Positions 1 through 11,435 of a stretch of DNA of 64,000 nt are shown one piece after another. Position 1 is the first letter of the stretch. The number at the start of each line of letters is the position of its first letter. The translations under genes were made by a program, and so were the position numbers. Below the pieces are notes generated by a model. The model had not been told where the DNA came from, made no database searches, and was given only the letters and a program-made list of their open reading frames with translations. Source of the DNA: Marsupella aquatica (Eukaryota > Marchantiophyta); the NCBI GenBank assembly GCA_973895155.1, contig OZ316891.1, positions 23,746,001-23,810,000 of the forward strand, in the 5' to 3' direction.

Positions 1-2099
1 AGACTCTAGATTCTAGTACATCTTTAGCCAGGTCATAGGGAACTATCGGCTTCTCTAGTGGTGTCTCCATCTTGGATTCGGCCTGTTTTTTCACGCTAGT
101 CCCCACAGCTGTTGGATCCTCCGAAGCAAACAATGCTTTTGCTCGTTCCACATCCTTGGCTATGGCTTCAGTGTTCTCCAGGGTTTCTAATTCTCGCAGC
201 TGTTCCTTAACACTAGCTGTAATAGAGGGGTAGAACAACTTAGGGTGATCTCGATTGAAATCGCTGTCCTGTGAAGGATTGGGGTCACTGGTGAGCTCAT
301 GGCTTACCTGTGTTGCCGGCGCCTTTCCTTCTCCTTCCGTTGATGTCGACAAAGAGTCAATCTTCTCTTCTTTATCCTTCCCTTTATTTTTGGCTAGCCC
401 ATCCCACCTTTCCTTCCTTCTGGTTGATTGAGTAGAGACCCGGTAGCAATCATGATCCATATCCTCTTCTGAAAATGTTGATAGGGCCTCGGTCTCATCA
501 TCAGATGGTCCAAACTCTGCCTCGGCATCCACTTGCCATCCGAGCTCGATGTGGTTGATTTGAACTCCTCCTAGGGTAGTACCTGGCGGCAAGACCTTGA
601 CCGGCAAAAGTTTATGATTTGCGGCCAATCCTGCCAACCAAGTAGGACATTGTCCTAGCATATGACCTTCCTGTCGGCATCCCATACATAGCTGAGCTGG
701 TTGTCCATCACCCTGTTTGCGTGCATTCGGGCATTCTCTAGCAAAATGGCCAGGTTGACCACAATTATAGCATGCCGCAAATCTCTGCACATTCGGCCTA
801 GGAGGTACTGACGGATTCTGAATAATCCGAGGATACATCTCTCCCGGATTGTTCCTTAATCCTGACCACAGGGATGCAGGTCTGTTGGATAGGTCTCGCG
901 CTCCAGTCTCACTGATGCCGAAAACACTATCAGCGGCATCTCCTAAAAAGTACTCTACTTCTCCCTGACACGGTCTGATCTCGGCCACATGCCGAACATG
1001 ATTAGTATTAAGTTTAGGACACGCATCTTTATGGTGTCCGGTTTTATAACATAAGGCACACCATACATAGCTATCCTCCTGTACTACCTTCTTCTTCGGC
1101 TTTACCTCTGCAATTATAGCCTTAAGTCGCTCGGTAAGGGCCACGATGTTATCTGGTGGCTTAGCCTCCAGCTTGACTTTCGTCTTCCCTCTTCTTCTGC
1201 CCTTCCTTTTCCTAGTTTTTTCTTCTTCAGAACTAGAAGATGACTCACTCTTGCTACCTCCACTATCCGAGCTTGAGTTATCACTTCTTGACTTCTTAGA
1301 ATGTTTCTTTTTCTTATCCTTTTTCTTATGGGGTGATCCCTCCTCTGATGAGGAACTCTCAGACTTAAGCTGTTTCTTCCGGCTTGTGATATCTGCATTA
1401 ATGTATAATTGAATATCCTTAATTGTATCGGCTAAAGTCTCCGGGTTCTCCTTCCTAATTGCAAAACTCATCTTCTGTGGCAAAGCATTCACCAACCATT
1501 GATGCATTGGTCTTTGTACGTCTTACCAGTTTCTGAAAGCGTTGCAAGAACTTCCTGAAGGATTTGTTCTCCTTGAACCGAAGTCGTCCTAACTTCAGCA
1601 CTGCTAGTTCTGAAGTTCCAATGGGTCGAAACTCCTTAACAAAGAGCGTTCTGAAGATATCCTAGATGGCTTGATCTTCCACATCTAATGCTCTGTACCA
1701 AGGCCTAGCCTCACCCTTGAACAGGCCGGGAAGAATCTGCATCTTGATGGCCGATTCTCCATTTGCTGTAGCGGTTCCCTCGAAATCATCCAACCATTCG
1801 TCTGGATCCTCATCTCCTCTCCCATGAAATGCCTTATAATGTATGCGCAACCGTTGGCTCAGTCTGGTCCCGGGCCTCTCGTCTGGCCGTGCCTCTGGTT
1901 CCCCCATGTCGGTTGGAGACTCACTTCTCCTTACCGACTCTTCTTCTGGTATATCCTCTTTGACGCCACTTCCAGCTTCGGAGCTACCAGCTCTTTCTGC
2001 CCCTCTCAGTCGCTGTGTATCATGCCACCCGGCGAGCTGCTGCAGTCGAGCTCTCTCCCGTTGAATCACTTTTTCTTCCCTCGGCGTAAGGTCAGTCAT
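1..2099 (-). pseudogene. gag: gag-protease fragment of element A, broken
   Basis: Homologous to the intact gag-pro frames at 11511-14504 and 32912-35881. It keeps the N-terminal gag region, the lysine/serine-rich linker and three CCHC zinc knuckles, and ends at the window edge before the protease active site. Two lesions are visible against the siblings. One is TGG>TAG at 1662-1664 (a CAG>TAG change on the plus strand). The other is a 17-bp deletion near position 1500, which shifts the frame in the capsid-like part. Start chosen at ATG 2099 by analogy with the siblings, about 50 bp after the primer-binding site. It is not expected to give functional Gag. Confidence 0.9.
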
Positions 2100-2144
2100 T
2101 ACCTATGCTTCCTTTCTAACTTCATATCTCACGGCTTAAGAAAT

Positions 2145-2164
2145 GCCCCCTCCATCTAGCGCCA
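2145..2164 (-). other. Primer-binding site of element A
   Basis: TGGCGCTAGATGGAGGGGGC on the minus strand lies 4 nt inside the 5' LTR end. The same sequence sits at this place in elements B and C. A TGGCGC start is common for tRNA-primed plant Ty3/gypsy elements. The primer tRNA was not identified. Confidence 0.75.
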
Positions 2165-2168
2165 AAAC

Positions 2169-2731
2169 TGTGGTGCGTCCCATGGCTCCCTAAACCCAAG
2201 AAACCCCCCAGCTCAAGCCGATTCCCGCAGGTTTTGCGCTTGGCGGGGCCGTTTCCGCGGCTTAGCGGCATGGGACGCTGCTAATCTCCTCTACATCTAT
2301 TAACAATTTACACACATATACTGGACAGATCCTTCATCGGGTCATGAGATATGAAGCCGACCTACTCTAGGCCTTCCCTTGTTTTCCTCTCCTTCTGGTT
2401 AGGTATATTTGGATTCTACCGCCGGAATGATCCCCAATAGGCTTGGTTAAGCCGCTAAGACCTCTCTCAGCTCGACACATCCAACTCTCACTCCGTTGCT
2501 TACTTTCCTTCTCCTATTAGTTGATGTGGGCACTCTTCACACAAGTTAATGCGACACACAAATAGTAAAATGACTCCTTCTGACTGAGTCATACCATGCA
2601 CTTGCCATACAAACAGTACATCTAATACACAAGCTCTGCGAACTAAGCCGTGAGGCGAACTCTATTCAGCTCTTAGGCATGAGGAAACATGAATATACAC
2701 AAGGTCACTGTATGACTAACCGAGAGCTTCT
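2169..2731 (-). repeat. Element A 5' LTR, first segment (U5 end)
   Basis: Matches the last ~560 bp of the LTRs of B, C and E. It contains the GCGTCCCATG/CATGGGACGC inverted pair and ends at the CTTCT target duplication of the 2732-5676 insertion. No coding frame. Confidence 0.92.
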
Positions 2732-3053
2732 TGTCAAACACTTGTCAAGGAGCTTAAGCATCTTTTCCCCTAAAAAACTACCTAATACTTGCTCCATGTC
2801 ATACCAGGGTCACAAAGGATTGACCAAACTTCTGAAATGTGCATGCAAGGTCTAAGTACACCATACACAAGTAGTTTCAACTCTCCACTTCTAGAGAGGT
2901 AGTCACCTTGACTACTTTTGCACTCCCACTCTTTCTCTCTCCTCTACTCCAAGGATTAGCAAGGGGGATATCCACTCCAAGCTGTCACCTTAGAGTAGAC
3001 CCTAAAACAAACACCCAAGAACCCCAAGTACTTTTCTCTTCAAGCTTAAGTCC

Positions 3054-3285
3054 CCTCAAGATCCTCAAGGTAGTGTTACCCCTTAATCTTGCCCCCTGGC
3101 CTTGGTTTGGGTCCACACACCCCCTTGAGCTCTAGAAAAACTCTTCTTGCAAAGAACTCTTCCTCTTGGTTCTCACACAAAGCAAGGTACTTTCCACCCT
3201 CAAGATACAATCCTCTCTAAACCCCAAAGTAGTGCTCCACCTTAACCTTGCCTCCCTGGCCTTGGTTGTGTACCAGCACATCCCC
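3054..3285. repeat. Imperfect local duplication
   Basis: Two segments, about 3054-3123 and 3201-3285, share a CTCAAGAT..AGTAGTG(T/C)..CC(T)TAA(T/C)CTTGCC(C/T)CC..TGGCCTTGGTT pattern. They lie inside the 2.9-kb insertion and have no coding role. Confidence 0.5.
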
Positions 3286-4573
3286 TTCACGATTAGACCA
3301 AGATTGCATCCTAGCATGGACTCTTCTCTTGCTCTCAAACACTTCACATTTAGTCACACTTAGTGATCACAATGAAGATTGGAAGAATCCTTTTATTGTA
3401 TACTCAATCCTTACATAAAAGGTCACTACACACTCTCCACACTAAGCATGGACCTCCTTCCCCTTCTCAATCTTAGCCCCAACTTGCAAGGTAGAGCTTA
3501 CACTTAAGAATGAGACTTCTGGTCCTCAACAAATGAAATCTTCCACCTTATATACTATTCTCCTTTCACACCACACCAAGCTTGACCTGGGGTCCAACTA
3601 TACCTCCCCCAAGTCCTCCTAACACACCAAGTCCAAACTATAGTTCATAGCTCACTCTACAACCTATTGCTTGACTCCTTCCAAGCCCTGGAATATGCCA
3701 CACATGAGTTGCATGCTTTGACCTCAAAACCTGCTCCCACTTATGGTCCTCTTCATCAGCTTTCCAACGCACTTGAAAGCTCGCAAAAAGAGTACTTGAG
3801 TCCAAAGTTATGCCTAGTCAAAGTTGGCCTTATTTGACTTGTACCCCTTATACTACCCTAAGCAAACTACCCTCTATACTCACTTCTATTAACTTGATGG
3901 CCTTGCACCTTCGACCAAAGGTAAGTACCCTTCCCTAGAGCCTTACTAAAGTGGTATGGGTACCCAAAGTGTTTGGCCCTACATCTGGTATTTATTCCCC
4001 CTTGGCAGCTCCCGTTTGCAAGCTAGCGGGACCCCCCATGGCGACGGTTTAAAATATCTCTGGGTATTTCTTTTCCTGGGTTTCTACCTTCACTCAACAA
4101 TGTTTTACCTTCCCTTGAATCGGCACAAAAAATATGGGCCCCAACGGATGCCCCTAGCTCAAGTTATGGCATTTTCCCTCTCTCAATCCCTTATGTGCAA
4201 AAGGGCTCCGAATTACACTGTCATAGGTCCCGGTTTATACTTATGTGTATACCAGGTGTCGACCTGAGAGAGTTCCTCATAAGGTCCAGTCTTTCCAGAA
4301 GCTATAGAGCTTAGCATCGTGCCTGATTGTGCAGCTGATTTGATGATGATTCCTTGACTAATTGCTTGACTGATTTTTGCAGTAGCTTCTCCTCTGATTT
4401 ATGACTGAGTCCCTTCTAATTGTTGGGCTGGATTGTGATTGATTTGCTCAGGAGTAGCCATAGCTCACAACTGCTATAAATTGCAGCAGCTGGTCAATTC
4501 TCAGCACATGGATTCTCAATTGCCAGCCATTCTCTTTTGAATTTACTCAGCACAAGCTTACCTACCCGCAGAT

Positions 4574-4620
4574 TGAATCAGCCAGCACATTGAATCAGCC
4601 AGTAGAGTGAATCAGCCAGC
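4574..4620. repeat. 17-bp tandem repeat, nearly three units
   Basis: TGAATCAGCCAG followed by a variable 5 bp is repeated at 4574, 4591 and 4608. It is a minor tandem array inside the 2.9-kb insertion. Confidence 0.8.
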
Positions 4621-5681
4621 AACATCCACGTTTTCCTTGGCAGCAAGCTCTATAGCCTATGTAGTGCCTGCCCTTTCTCAATTTGTCAGCATCCAGGCAG
4701 ATATCACGTTTACTAGACAGCTGCTGCATCAATTTCACATTGTCTAAGTTAGCCGATCTCGTGCTGGAGCAACAATAGCCCACCATAGATTTTCCACCAT
4801 GTGATTTCATAGTCTAATCACTCAACTCGCAGCCGCCCTCGTGCTTAGACTCCTTCCTGCCTCGTGCTAGCCTCGTAGCAGCCGCGTCGTCGCGTTTCCA
4901 CACTTAGAAAAAATTTGGTTCTCTCGAGGGAGAACACTTTGTACTAGCCCTTTTTAAAGCCATGCCAAAAATCACCCATAGGTCTAAAAGAACTTCTGAG
5001 CATAGTTATGGGATCCTTGGACATAGGACTCCCTCCTGAATTTGTCAAACTCACTAAATACCCCGCACTGACTTTTCTAAAAATACCTAAGTTTGCCCAT
5101 ATCTATAGGTTGCATTACTTTTCCCAATCTTTGAGGTGCTCCCAAAAACTAACCAAAGTTGATAAACTACTTCTTAGACTTTCAAGGGATATTATGGGCT
5201 ATACTATACCCAATTTTAATCTCGAACCAAAAATATCTACCCCTTGGCTAATTTCTCCGGGACCCGCTAGATGGTTATTTTAAGTTCAGCCAAAATACTC
5301 ACAATTCCTAGGTTGAGACCCTACTTCACTTCATAATTTTTCAGGGCTCCCTAGGGACCTCCCCGCACCCATGGGAGAAATATTAGCCAAAATGAGATGT
5401 CAGGTGTTGGGTCATTTTCCGGTCCCGACTTAGTCGCCTATCCTAACTAAGGAAAGAATATTTGCTGCCCTACCATAAAGACCTCACTTATCCCTTTACA
5501 TCTTCTTAGAACAACATATTTTTCCCTTCCATGATTCCCTACTATCCTTCCTTAGTGACTTAGGGTTGCAAACCCTAAGTACTTTACTAATGCTAAAATG
5601 TATTTCTTACTATCCTTGTACAAAAAGCAAAAAAAATGATGAGTTTCTTACATACCCTATTTTGAGCTAGTCCACACTTCT

Positions 5682-6805
5682 CTTACTACTTGATCCCAGC
5701 CCGGCTGGTGCAAACTAAAAACTTGCTAAAGAAGAGGCCCTGAGCTCCCCGCAGCCCAGGTATTTATCCTGGTAACGGATCCGCCTAATTCTTTGTAGCG
5801 TAAGCCTAATCTACCTAATAGTAATCTACTTGCCCGGATCTACCTATGTACAGCAAGGTAGGGGCACAAGTGTTGCTCCTACCAGTGGAACCGCAATCCC
5901 ACTAAGCTAAGTGTCAGGGCCGCTCCTGGTCCTGATCCTAATCTTAAACTTGGAGATCAGCGCCCGCCCTGCCCACTCACGCCTCCTCCCTCCACGTCCG
6001 CCCTTCCTAAAAGGAACGGCGCCCTTGCACCGTCACGACACCGGTGGTGGATCCTCAATGGACGCCCCCAACGCTTCCTCCTCAGCCATTGCCGTTGGCC
6101 CGCCTACTGACAGATTACCTGCCCTTGACCGAGTCAACTCTCCATCGGCCTGACTGGGTCCACCTTCGGCTTCGGCCTCGACACCGGCCTCGGCAACACC
6201 CACGGCTTCGGCCTCAGCCACTCCCACGGCTTTGGCCTCCCCTTCTTCTAGGGTAGTTGGATCCTTTGCTGTGACCCTATCTGGGGTCGGTGCTGGGTCT
6301 ACCTCCTTGGTCACCACGGCCTGTGGAGTCGTATTACTCCTTGACCCTGAAGGTTTCTGCTTCTTCTTTGTTTTCGGCTTGGCAGCTGGTCCCTTCCCCT
6401 TCCCACTTACTTTCGGCACTGGTGCAGGTGGCGCGGCTTGTTCTTCGGCCAGTACCACTCCTGGTAACTGGTTCGCCCCAACGGGAGATGGACCTGCTGC
6501 AGCTAAGCATTTAAATACTGCGGCTTGTTTCTTCAGCCGCTCTGTTTGGTTGTCGGCCCGCCGCTGTAGGTTCTCCATCTTCCTCGTGATTTCCTCCAAC
6601 TCCTCCTGGGTCTCATCCAGGTCCTTACGTGCCCCCTCCAGCTCGTTTTTGGCCTCCTCCTGCTCCCTGTGGGCTTCCTCCAATTCCTTCTTCAAGGTAG
6701 CCCTCTCCTCCTGGGTTGCTCTTAGCTCTTTGTCGAGCTCTGTCACGATCTCAGACTCCATTTTATTCATCTTGGCATAAGTCTGATCGAGCATATCGTC
6801 CTTCT
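5682..6805 (-). repeat. Element A 5' LTR, second segment
   Basis: Continues the LTR after the 2.9-kb insertion. It holds the conserved non-coding part after the LTR reading frame, then the C-terminal part of that frame, and ends at 6805 where element B inserted. 6801-6805 (CTTCT) is B's left target duplication. Confidence 0.92.
6033..6805 (-). pseudogene. LTR-ORF of element A, C-terminal part
   Basis: C-terminal 250 or so residues of the LTR-encoded protein: the end of the long heptad coiled coil (QEE/LEE/KELEE runs), then an Ala/Pro/Glu-rich tail with repeated AEAVGVAEAE-type units. Open from the B insertion point to a TGA at 6033. The N-terminal part continues at 22290-24803 on the far side of element B, so the gene is split by a 15.5-kb insertion. 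Its role is unknown; see the full-length copy at 6921-10520. Confidence 0.8.
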
Positions 6806-6899
6806 TGTGATGCCTAGACAGGAATCACTCGGCCGGTTAAGTGGGTAAAGCAGGAAGGCACCCTAGGAACACCTTAGTATAGGGACAAAACAAGGAAAA

Positions 6900-6906
6900 T
6901 ATAAAC
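6900..6906 (+). promoter_or_regulatory. TATA-like box just upstream of the LTR-ORF
   Basis: TATAAAC lies 95 bp into the LTR and 21 bp before the LTR-ORF ATG. AATATAAA(C/T)AATTAGGGGC is conserved in C (29615-29635) and E (56357-56377), on their strand. If used, transcription would begin at or very near the ORF start, leaving almost no leader. Functional use is inferred only. Confidence 0.4.
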
Positions 6907-6920
6907 AATTAGGGGCAACC

Positions 6921-9900
6921 ATGGAACCCGGGCAGAGGCCGGAGGTAAGGCTGAGGGTGAAAACCCGATTAGGGTTAGGGCGCGTTAAGCGTCGGCGGCT
7001 AGGAAGGATCAACGGGAAGAAGGACCGGCAGAGGAGAGGGGTAAGGAGCGCTTGCAGGAGATGGTGGCTCATTTGCGAGCACGAACTAGGCAGACGACTA
7101 CGGGAGGCCAACTACTGTCAGCTGCTTAGGCAAGCACTCGGGGAGAGAATAGATACCGACAATCGACCTAAGGAGGGTATGAGCAATGTCAATCAAGCGG
7201 CACATTTCTGGGGATGCCTGTTCGAACGGGCAACTGAGTACATCAAGACTTACGAGGACGAGGAGTCAGAAAGGGCAGCTCGAGAACGGCAGGAGCTCGC
7301 TCGATTGTGGGAGCTGCAAAAGACGGCTTTCTTAGGAGGCGAACTCATCAAGGACGAGTTCCTGTGGACGCCTACTTCCAATCAACTCGACGATCTTCTG
7401 TTTTGCAAAGACAGCGTCGTCGGCATCCGAGAGGCCATCAAGAACTGCAATGACATACACTGGGAATTAAAGGGTAGCACGGAAAGATGGACCCAGGCAA
7501 CGGTGCTAGGAGAAACCTCCACGGCAGCAGAGATGAAGAGGAAGGGGGCCGTCAACGATGAAGCCACCCCGGCAAAAAGAACGAGGTCGGCGGCACCAAA
7601 GAGGCCAGCCGAGCAGCAGAGCAGGAGGCAGGGAGAAGCCGAAGAGGAGGAGGTCGATCCCATCAAGGCCATTCCAACCAGGGATGACACCTGGAAGGGC
7701 TGGGCGGCAACCCTACCGGTGGAGGTGCAACTACATTTTGCACGGGAGGAGGATGCATGCTTTACGGCCATGCAGACCAAGAAGTACCAAGGCTTCATGG
7801 CCGGATCCGGCTTAGAGGCCTTTGTAAGATTACCATGGCTGAAGCCGGAGGTACCGGAGTCAGACCTATTAGAATTCGTGGGGTCATGGGAACCCGAGAC
7901 CAATTGCACGAGGATATATGGGAAGGATTTCTATCTTACTCCCAAGGTAATTGCCGAAGTGTTTGGCTTGCCGATAGGCAATAAGACCAAAGTTGATACC
8001 AGGAAGACCTTGCCTGACAAGGAGTTCCGGTCGTTCCCCGGGCCATCAACGAAGAATGGCTTCTTCCGGAACACCTGCACCAACCCGCACATAGGAGAGA
8101 TGATCGACTTCTTGCGGGTGACCATGCATTGTAACTTGCCGAGGGCAGAGATCGGCAAGGCACAGGTCTATCTGGCAGAAAGGCCAGACCCAAGCCGGGA
8201 CTACAACGGGTACCTCCTCAACCAATTGAAGAAGATCTTAAAGGAGGAGCAGCAGGTAATCGGCATGGGGAGCGTGTCGCGGCTTGGCTATCACATGCCG
8301 CTGTTGTGCCGGTATGCCAGAGGTCAGACTTTTGCCCCGGTACTTCCCCTGCAGGTAAGGGCACCCGAGGAAGCTCCAACGCCGAGGCCGTTGGCTGAGA
8401 AGCCTCAACCACCTGTTAGTCCTACGATCGAGCAGGTGTTTAGGCCCAGGAAGGAAGACTTGCCGATGCAGCAACCAGGCATGCAGAGTCTGCTGAAACT
8501 ACTGGAGAAAGAAAAGAAATCAACATCGGCAACAACAACGGCAACGGCAACAATGCAGGACACTACTACAGAGGTAGGCCTACACCGGCTCACAAGAGAA
8601 AACCCCTTTGCTGGAGACAAGGAGAGAATCAGGCCGGAATCCAAGCCAGGTGTTCGAATGTACGTGGGAACCTCAAGCTCCGAATCTGAGGCAGAATTGC
8701 CTGAAGCTCCTACCGACGAAGAGGAGAGGGAGAAGCCGGACGTCCAAGAGGTAGAGGAGGCAGTGGAGGACTGCAGCCATGATAATTCCGGCTATGGGTC
8801 GGACCATCACGTTCCAGGAGTAAGGACCTGTGGCCGGTTTGTCCCCACACTTCCAAGGGTAGTGCGAGGGGACCCCAACCAGCAGAGTAGCCCTGAGTCT
8901 CCCCCACCAGATGTTGCTCCCCCGAGCTTCGACGGCATAAAATAGACGGTGCAGGAATTTCAGGAGCGAATCAAGCAGGAGGAGGAGGCCGCCCTGGCTA
9001 AGGAAAAGGATTTACCAGGAGGAGATTGGCCGGAGGACATCAGGCGGCTAGCCGAAAAAGGAAGCAAACCTCTAGCCACGATTGAAGAGATCCGCAGGAC
9101 GGCTTGGGAGCAGAGGCCACGATGGGCGATGCCGATCACTTCTACTTACTCCACCTACGCTAAGAATAGAGCCATGGAGTATGGTGAGATGTGTGGGGAA
9201 CTTGCGCTCGGCATCTTTGGAGAGGAGTTGGAGGTAGGACCCTTTTTCCATAGGGAGCAGTTGGAGAAGCACCAATTAGAAGAAGCGGTGGCTTTAGAGA
9301 GAAGCAAGAAGGACGAGGTCATTCGGCGGCTTAGGAGGATGGAAGCCGAGATTGAAGATCTAAGGGCGGCCAAGAAAGCCCAAGATGAACTGCGGATTAA
9401 ACGACATGAGCTGAACATCATGCAGGGGCAGTTGGACACCGCGCAGGCTGATAATCAGAATATCAAGGATAAACTGACTCAGACGTAGGAAGAGTTGGCC
9501 GACACGATCAAAGAGAGGGAGAAGTGGAAGCAAGAGCTGAAGAATACAGAGGAGGCCCACATAACAGCCAACAGCCGGGCCATGGCGGAGACCCAAAGAA
9601 AGGAATGGGCGTTGAAAGGGGAGCTCGAGAAAATCCGCGGAGCCCTTGAGCAGAAGGAGGTCGAGTTAGGGAAATCCTATCAAGGGATTATGGCACTGCA
9701 GCAGGAGCTTGCGTCCCTGACGGCCAGCTTCAAGGCCGACCTAAGGGAGAAGGACGAGATGCTTGAACAGACTTACGCCAAGATGAACTAGATGGAGTCT
9801 GTCATCATTGCAGAGCTCGACAAGGAGCTAAGAGCAACCCAGGAGGAGAGGGCTACCTTGAAGAAGGAATTGGAGGAAGCCCACAGGGAGCAGGAGGAGG

Positions 9901-10520
9901 CCAAAAACGAGCTGGAGGGGGCACGTAAGGACCTGGATGAAACCCAAGAGGAGTTGGAGGAAATCACGAGGAAGATGGAGAACCTACAGCGGCGGGCCGA
10001 CAACCAAACAGAGCGGCTGAAGAAACAAGCCGCAGTATTTAAATGCTTAGCTGCAGCAGGTCCATCTCCCGTTGGGACAAACCAGTTACCAGGGGTGGTA
10101 ATTGCCGAAGGACAAGCCGCGCCACCTGCACCAGTGCCGGAAGTAAGTGGGAAGGGGAAGGGACCAGCTGCCGAGCCACCAACGAAGAAGAAGCGGAAAC
10201 CTTCAGGGTCAAGGAGTAATACGACTTCACAGGCCGTGGTGATCAAGGAGGTAGACCCAGCACCGACCCCAGACAGGGTCACGGCTAGGGATCCAACTAC
10301 CCTAGGGGAAGGGGAGGCCAAAGCCGAGGGAGTGGCTGAGGCCGAAGCCGTGGGTATTGCCGAGGCCGGTGTCGAGGCTGAAGCCGAAGGTGGACCCAGT
10401 CAGGCCGATGGAGAGTTGACTCAGTCAAGGGCAGGTAATCTGTCAGAGAATGAACCTACGGCAGTGGCTGAGGAGGAAGCGTTGGGGGCGTCCATTAAGG
10501 ATCCACCACCGGTGTCGTGA
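6921..10520 (+). pseudogene. LTR-encoded 1199-residue protein, 5' LTR copy (three TAG stops)
   Basis: One unbroken frame of 1200 codons inside the LTR, interrupted by TAG at 8943, 9486 and 9789 (codons 675, 856, 957). Start: ATG 6921 in strong context (AACCATGG), conserved in A, C and E. Parts: a basic, NLS-like N-terminus (about residues 10-35, KRRRLGR and RRGVR); a helical acidic stretch with WELQKTAFLGGELIK; a globular domain about residues 255-470 with FVRLPWLKPEV, YGKDFYLTP and VFGLPIGN; a Pro/Ser/Glu-rich linker; a coiled coil about residues 780-1035; and an Ala/Glu tail. The GLP motif resembles plant transposon-associated and plant mobile domains, but this is not certain. It lies 103 bp after the position of the pol stop, where an env-like gene would sit. 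The TAG at 675 is shared with the 3' LTR; the other two are CAG in the 3' LTR. Confidence 0.8.
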
Positions 10521-10649
10521 CGGTGCAAGGGCGCCGTTCCTTTTAGGGAGGGCGGACGTGGAGGGAGGAGGCGTGAGTGGGCAGGGCGGGCACGGATCTC
10601 CACGTTTAGGATTAGGATCAGAACCAGGAGCGGCCCTGACACTTAGCTT

Positions 10650-10692
10650 AGTGGGATTGCGGTCCCACTGGTAGGAGCAACACTTGTGCTCC
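10650..10692 (+). other. Two tandem hairpins downstream of the LTR-ORF
   Basis: AGTGGGA-TTGCGG-TCCCACT (10650-10669) is followed after 4 nt by GGAGCA-ACACTTG-TGCTCC (10674-10692). The first stem persists in other copies with a G.U pair. The second is perfect in B and C, and has one mismatch in A and E. Their place about 130 bp after the ORF stop suggests an RNA element. Function unknown. Confidence 0.5.
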
Positions 10693-11331
10693 TGCCTTGC
10701 TGTACATAGGTAGATTCGGGCAAGTAGATTACTGTTAAGTAGATTAGGCTTACGATGCAAAGAATGGCGGATCCACTACCAGGATAAGTACCTGGGCAGC
10801 GGGGAGCTCAGGGCCTCTTCTTTAGCAAGTTTTTAGTTTGCACCAGCCGGGCTGGGATCAAGTAGTACGAGAAGCTCTCGGTTAGTCATACAATGACCCT
10901 TGTGTATATTCATGTTTCCTCATGCCTAAGAGCTGAATAGAGTTGGCCTCACGGCTTAGTTCGCAGAACTTGTGTATGAGATGTACTGTTTGTATGGCAA
11001 GTGCATGGTATGACTCAGTCAGAATGAGTCATTTTGCTATTTGTGTGTCGCATTAACTTGTGTGAAGAGTGCCCACATCAACAGAAGGAAGGAAAGTAAG
11101 CAGGGGAGTGAGAGTTGGATGTGTCGAGCTGAGAGAGGTCTTAGCGGCTTAACCAAGCCTATTGGGGATCATTCCGGCGGCGGAATCCAAACATACCTAA
11201 CAAGACGGAGGGGAAGACAGGGGAAGACAGGGGAAGGCCTATATTAGGCCGGCTACGTATCTCATGACCCGATGAAGGATCTGTCCAGTATATGTGTGTA
11301 AAATGTTAATAGTAGTAGTAGAAGGTTAGCA

Positions 11332-11435
11332 GCGTCCCATGCCGCTAAGCCGCGGAAACGGCCTCGCCAAGCACGAAACCTGCGGGAATCGGCTTGAGCT
11401 GGGGGGTTTCTTGGGTTTAGGGAGCCATGGGACGC
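11332..11435 (+). other. Long-range inverted repeat and telobox at the LTR end
   Basis: GCGTCCCATG (11332-11341) pairs with CATGGGACGC (11426-11435), enclosing GCCGCTAAGCCGCGG and a GGGTTTAGGG telobox-like motif. The pairing is kept in every copy, including 22180-22283. It lies just upstream of the primer-binding site. Confidence 0.6.

Larger units (their letters stand above)
2732..5676. mobile_element. 2945-bp TG...CA insertion, probable solo LTR of another family
   Basis: It begins TGTCAAACAC, ends TAGTCCACA and is flanked by CTTCT at 2727-2731 and 5677-5681. The interrupted LTR sequence joins perfectly across it when compared with other LTR copies. TG...CA ends with a 5-bp duplication fit an LTR element. 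No gag, pol, primer site or second copy of the terminal sequence was seen inside, so a solo LTR is most likely. The longest frames are about 100 codons with no recognisable domain. It contains two related ~75-bp segments (3054-3123 and 3201-3285) and a 17-bp tandem repeat. A non-autonomous element is the alternative. Confidence 0.8.

Noticed and set aside
3956-4267. 103-codon frame in the 2.9-kb insertion
   Set aside because: No domain, no conservation evidence, ordinary composition for a non-coding LTR.
6232-6780. Long Ser/Leu-rich frames opposite the coiled-coil coding strand (also 26299-26808, 37104-37613, 53041-53550)
   Set aside because: They are the complementary reading of the Glu/Lys-rich coiled coil and recur only because that strand is conserved.
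6921-8945. LTR-ORF as a true envelope glycoprotein
   Set aside because: No signal peptide, no transmembrane segment and a basic N-terminus; only its position after pol is env-like.
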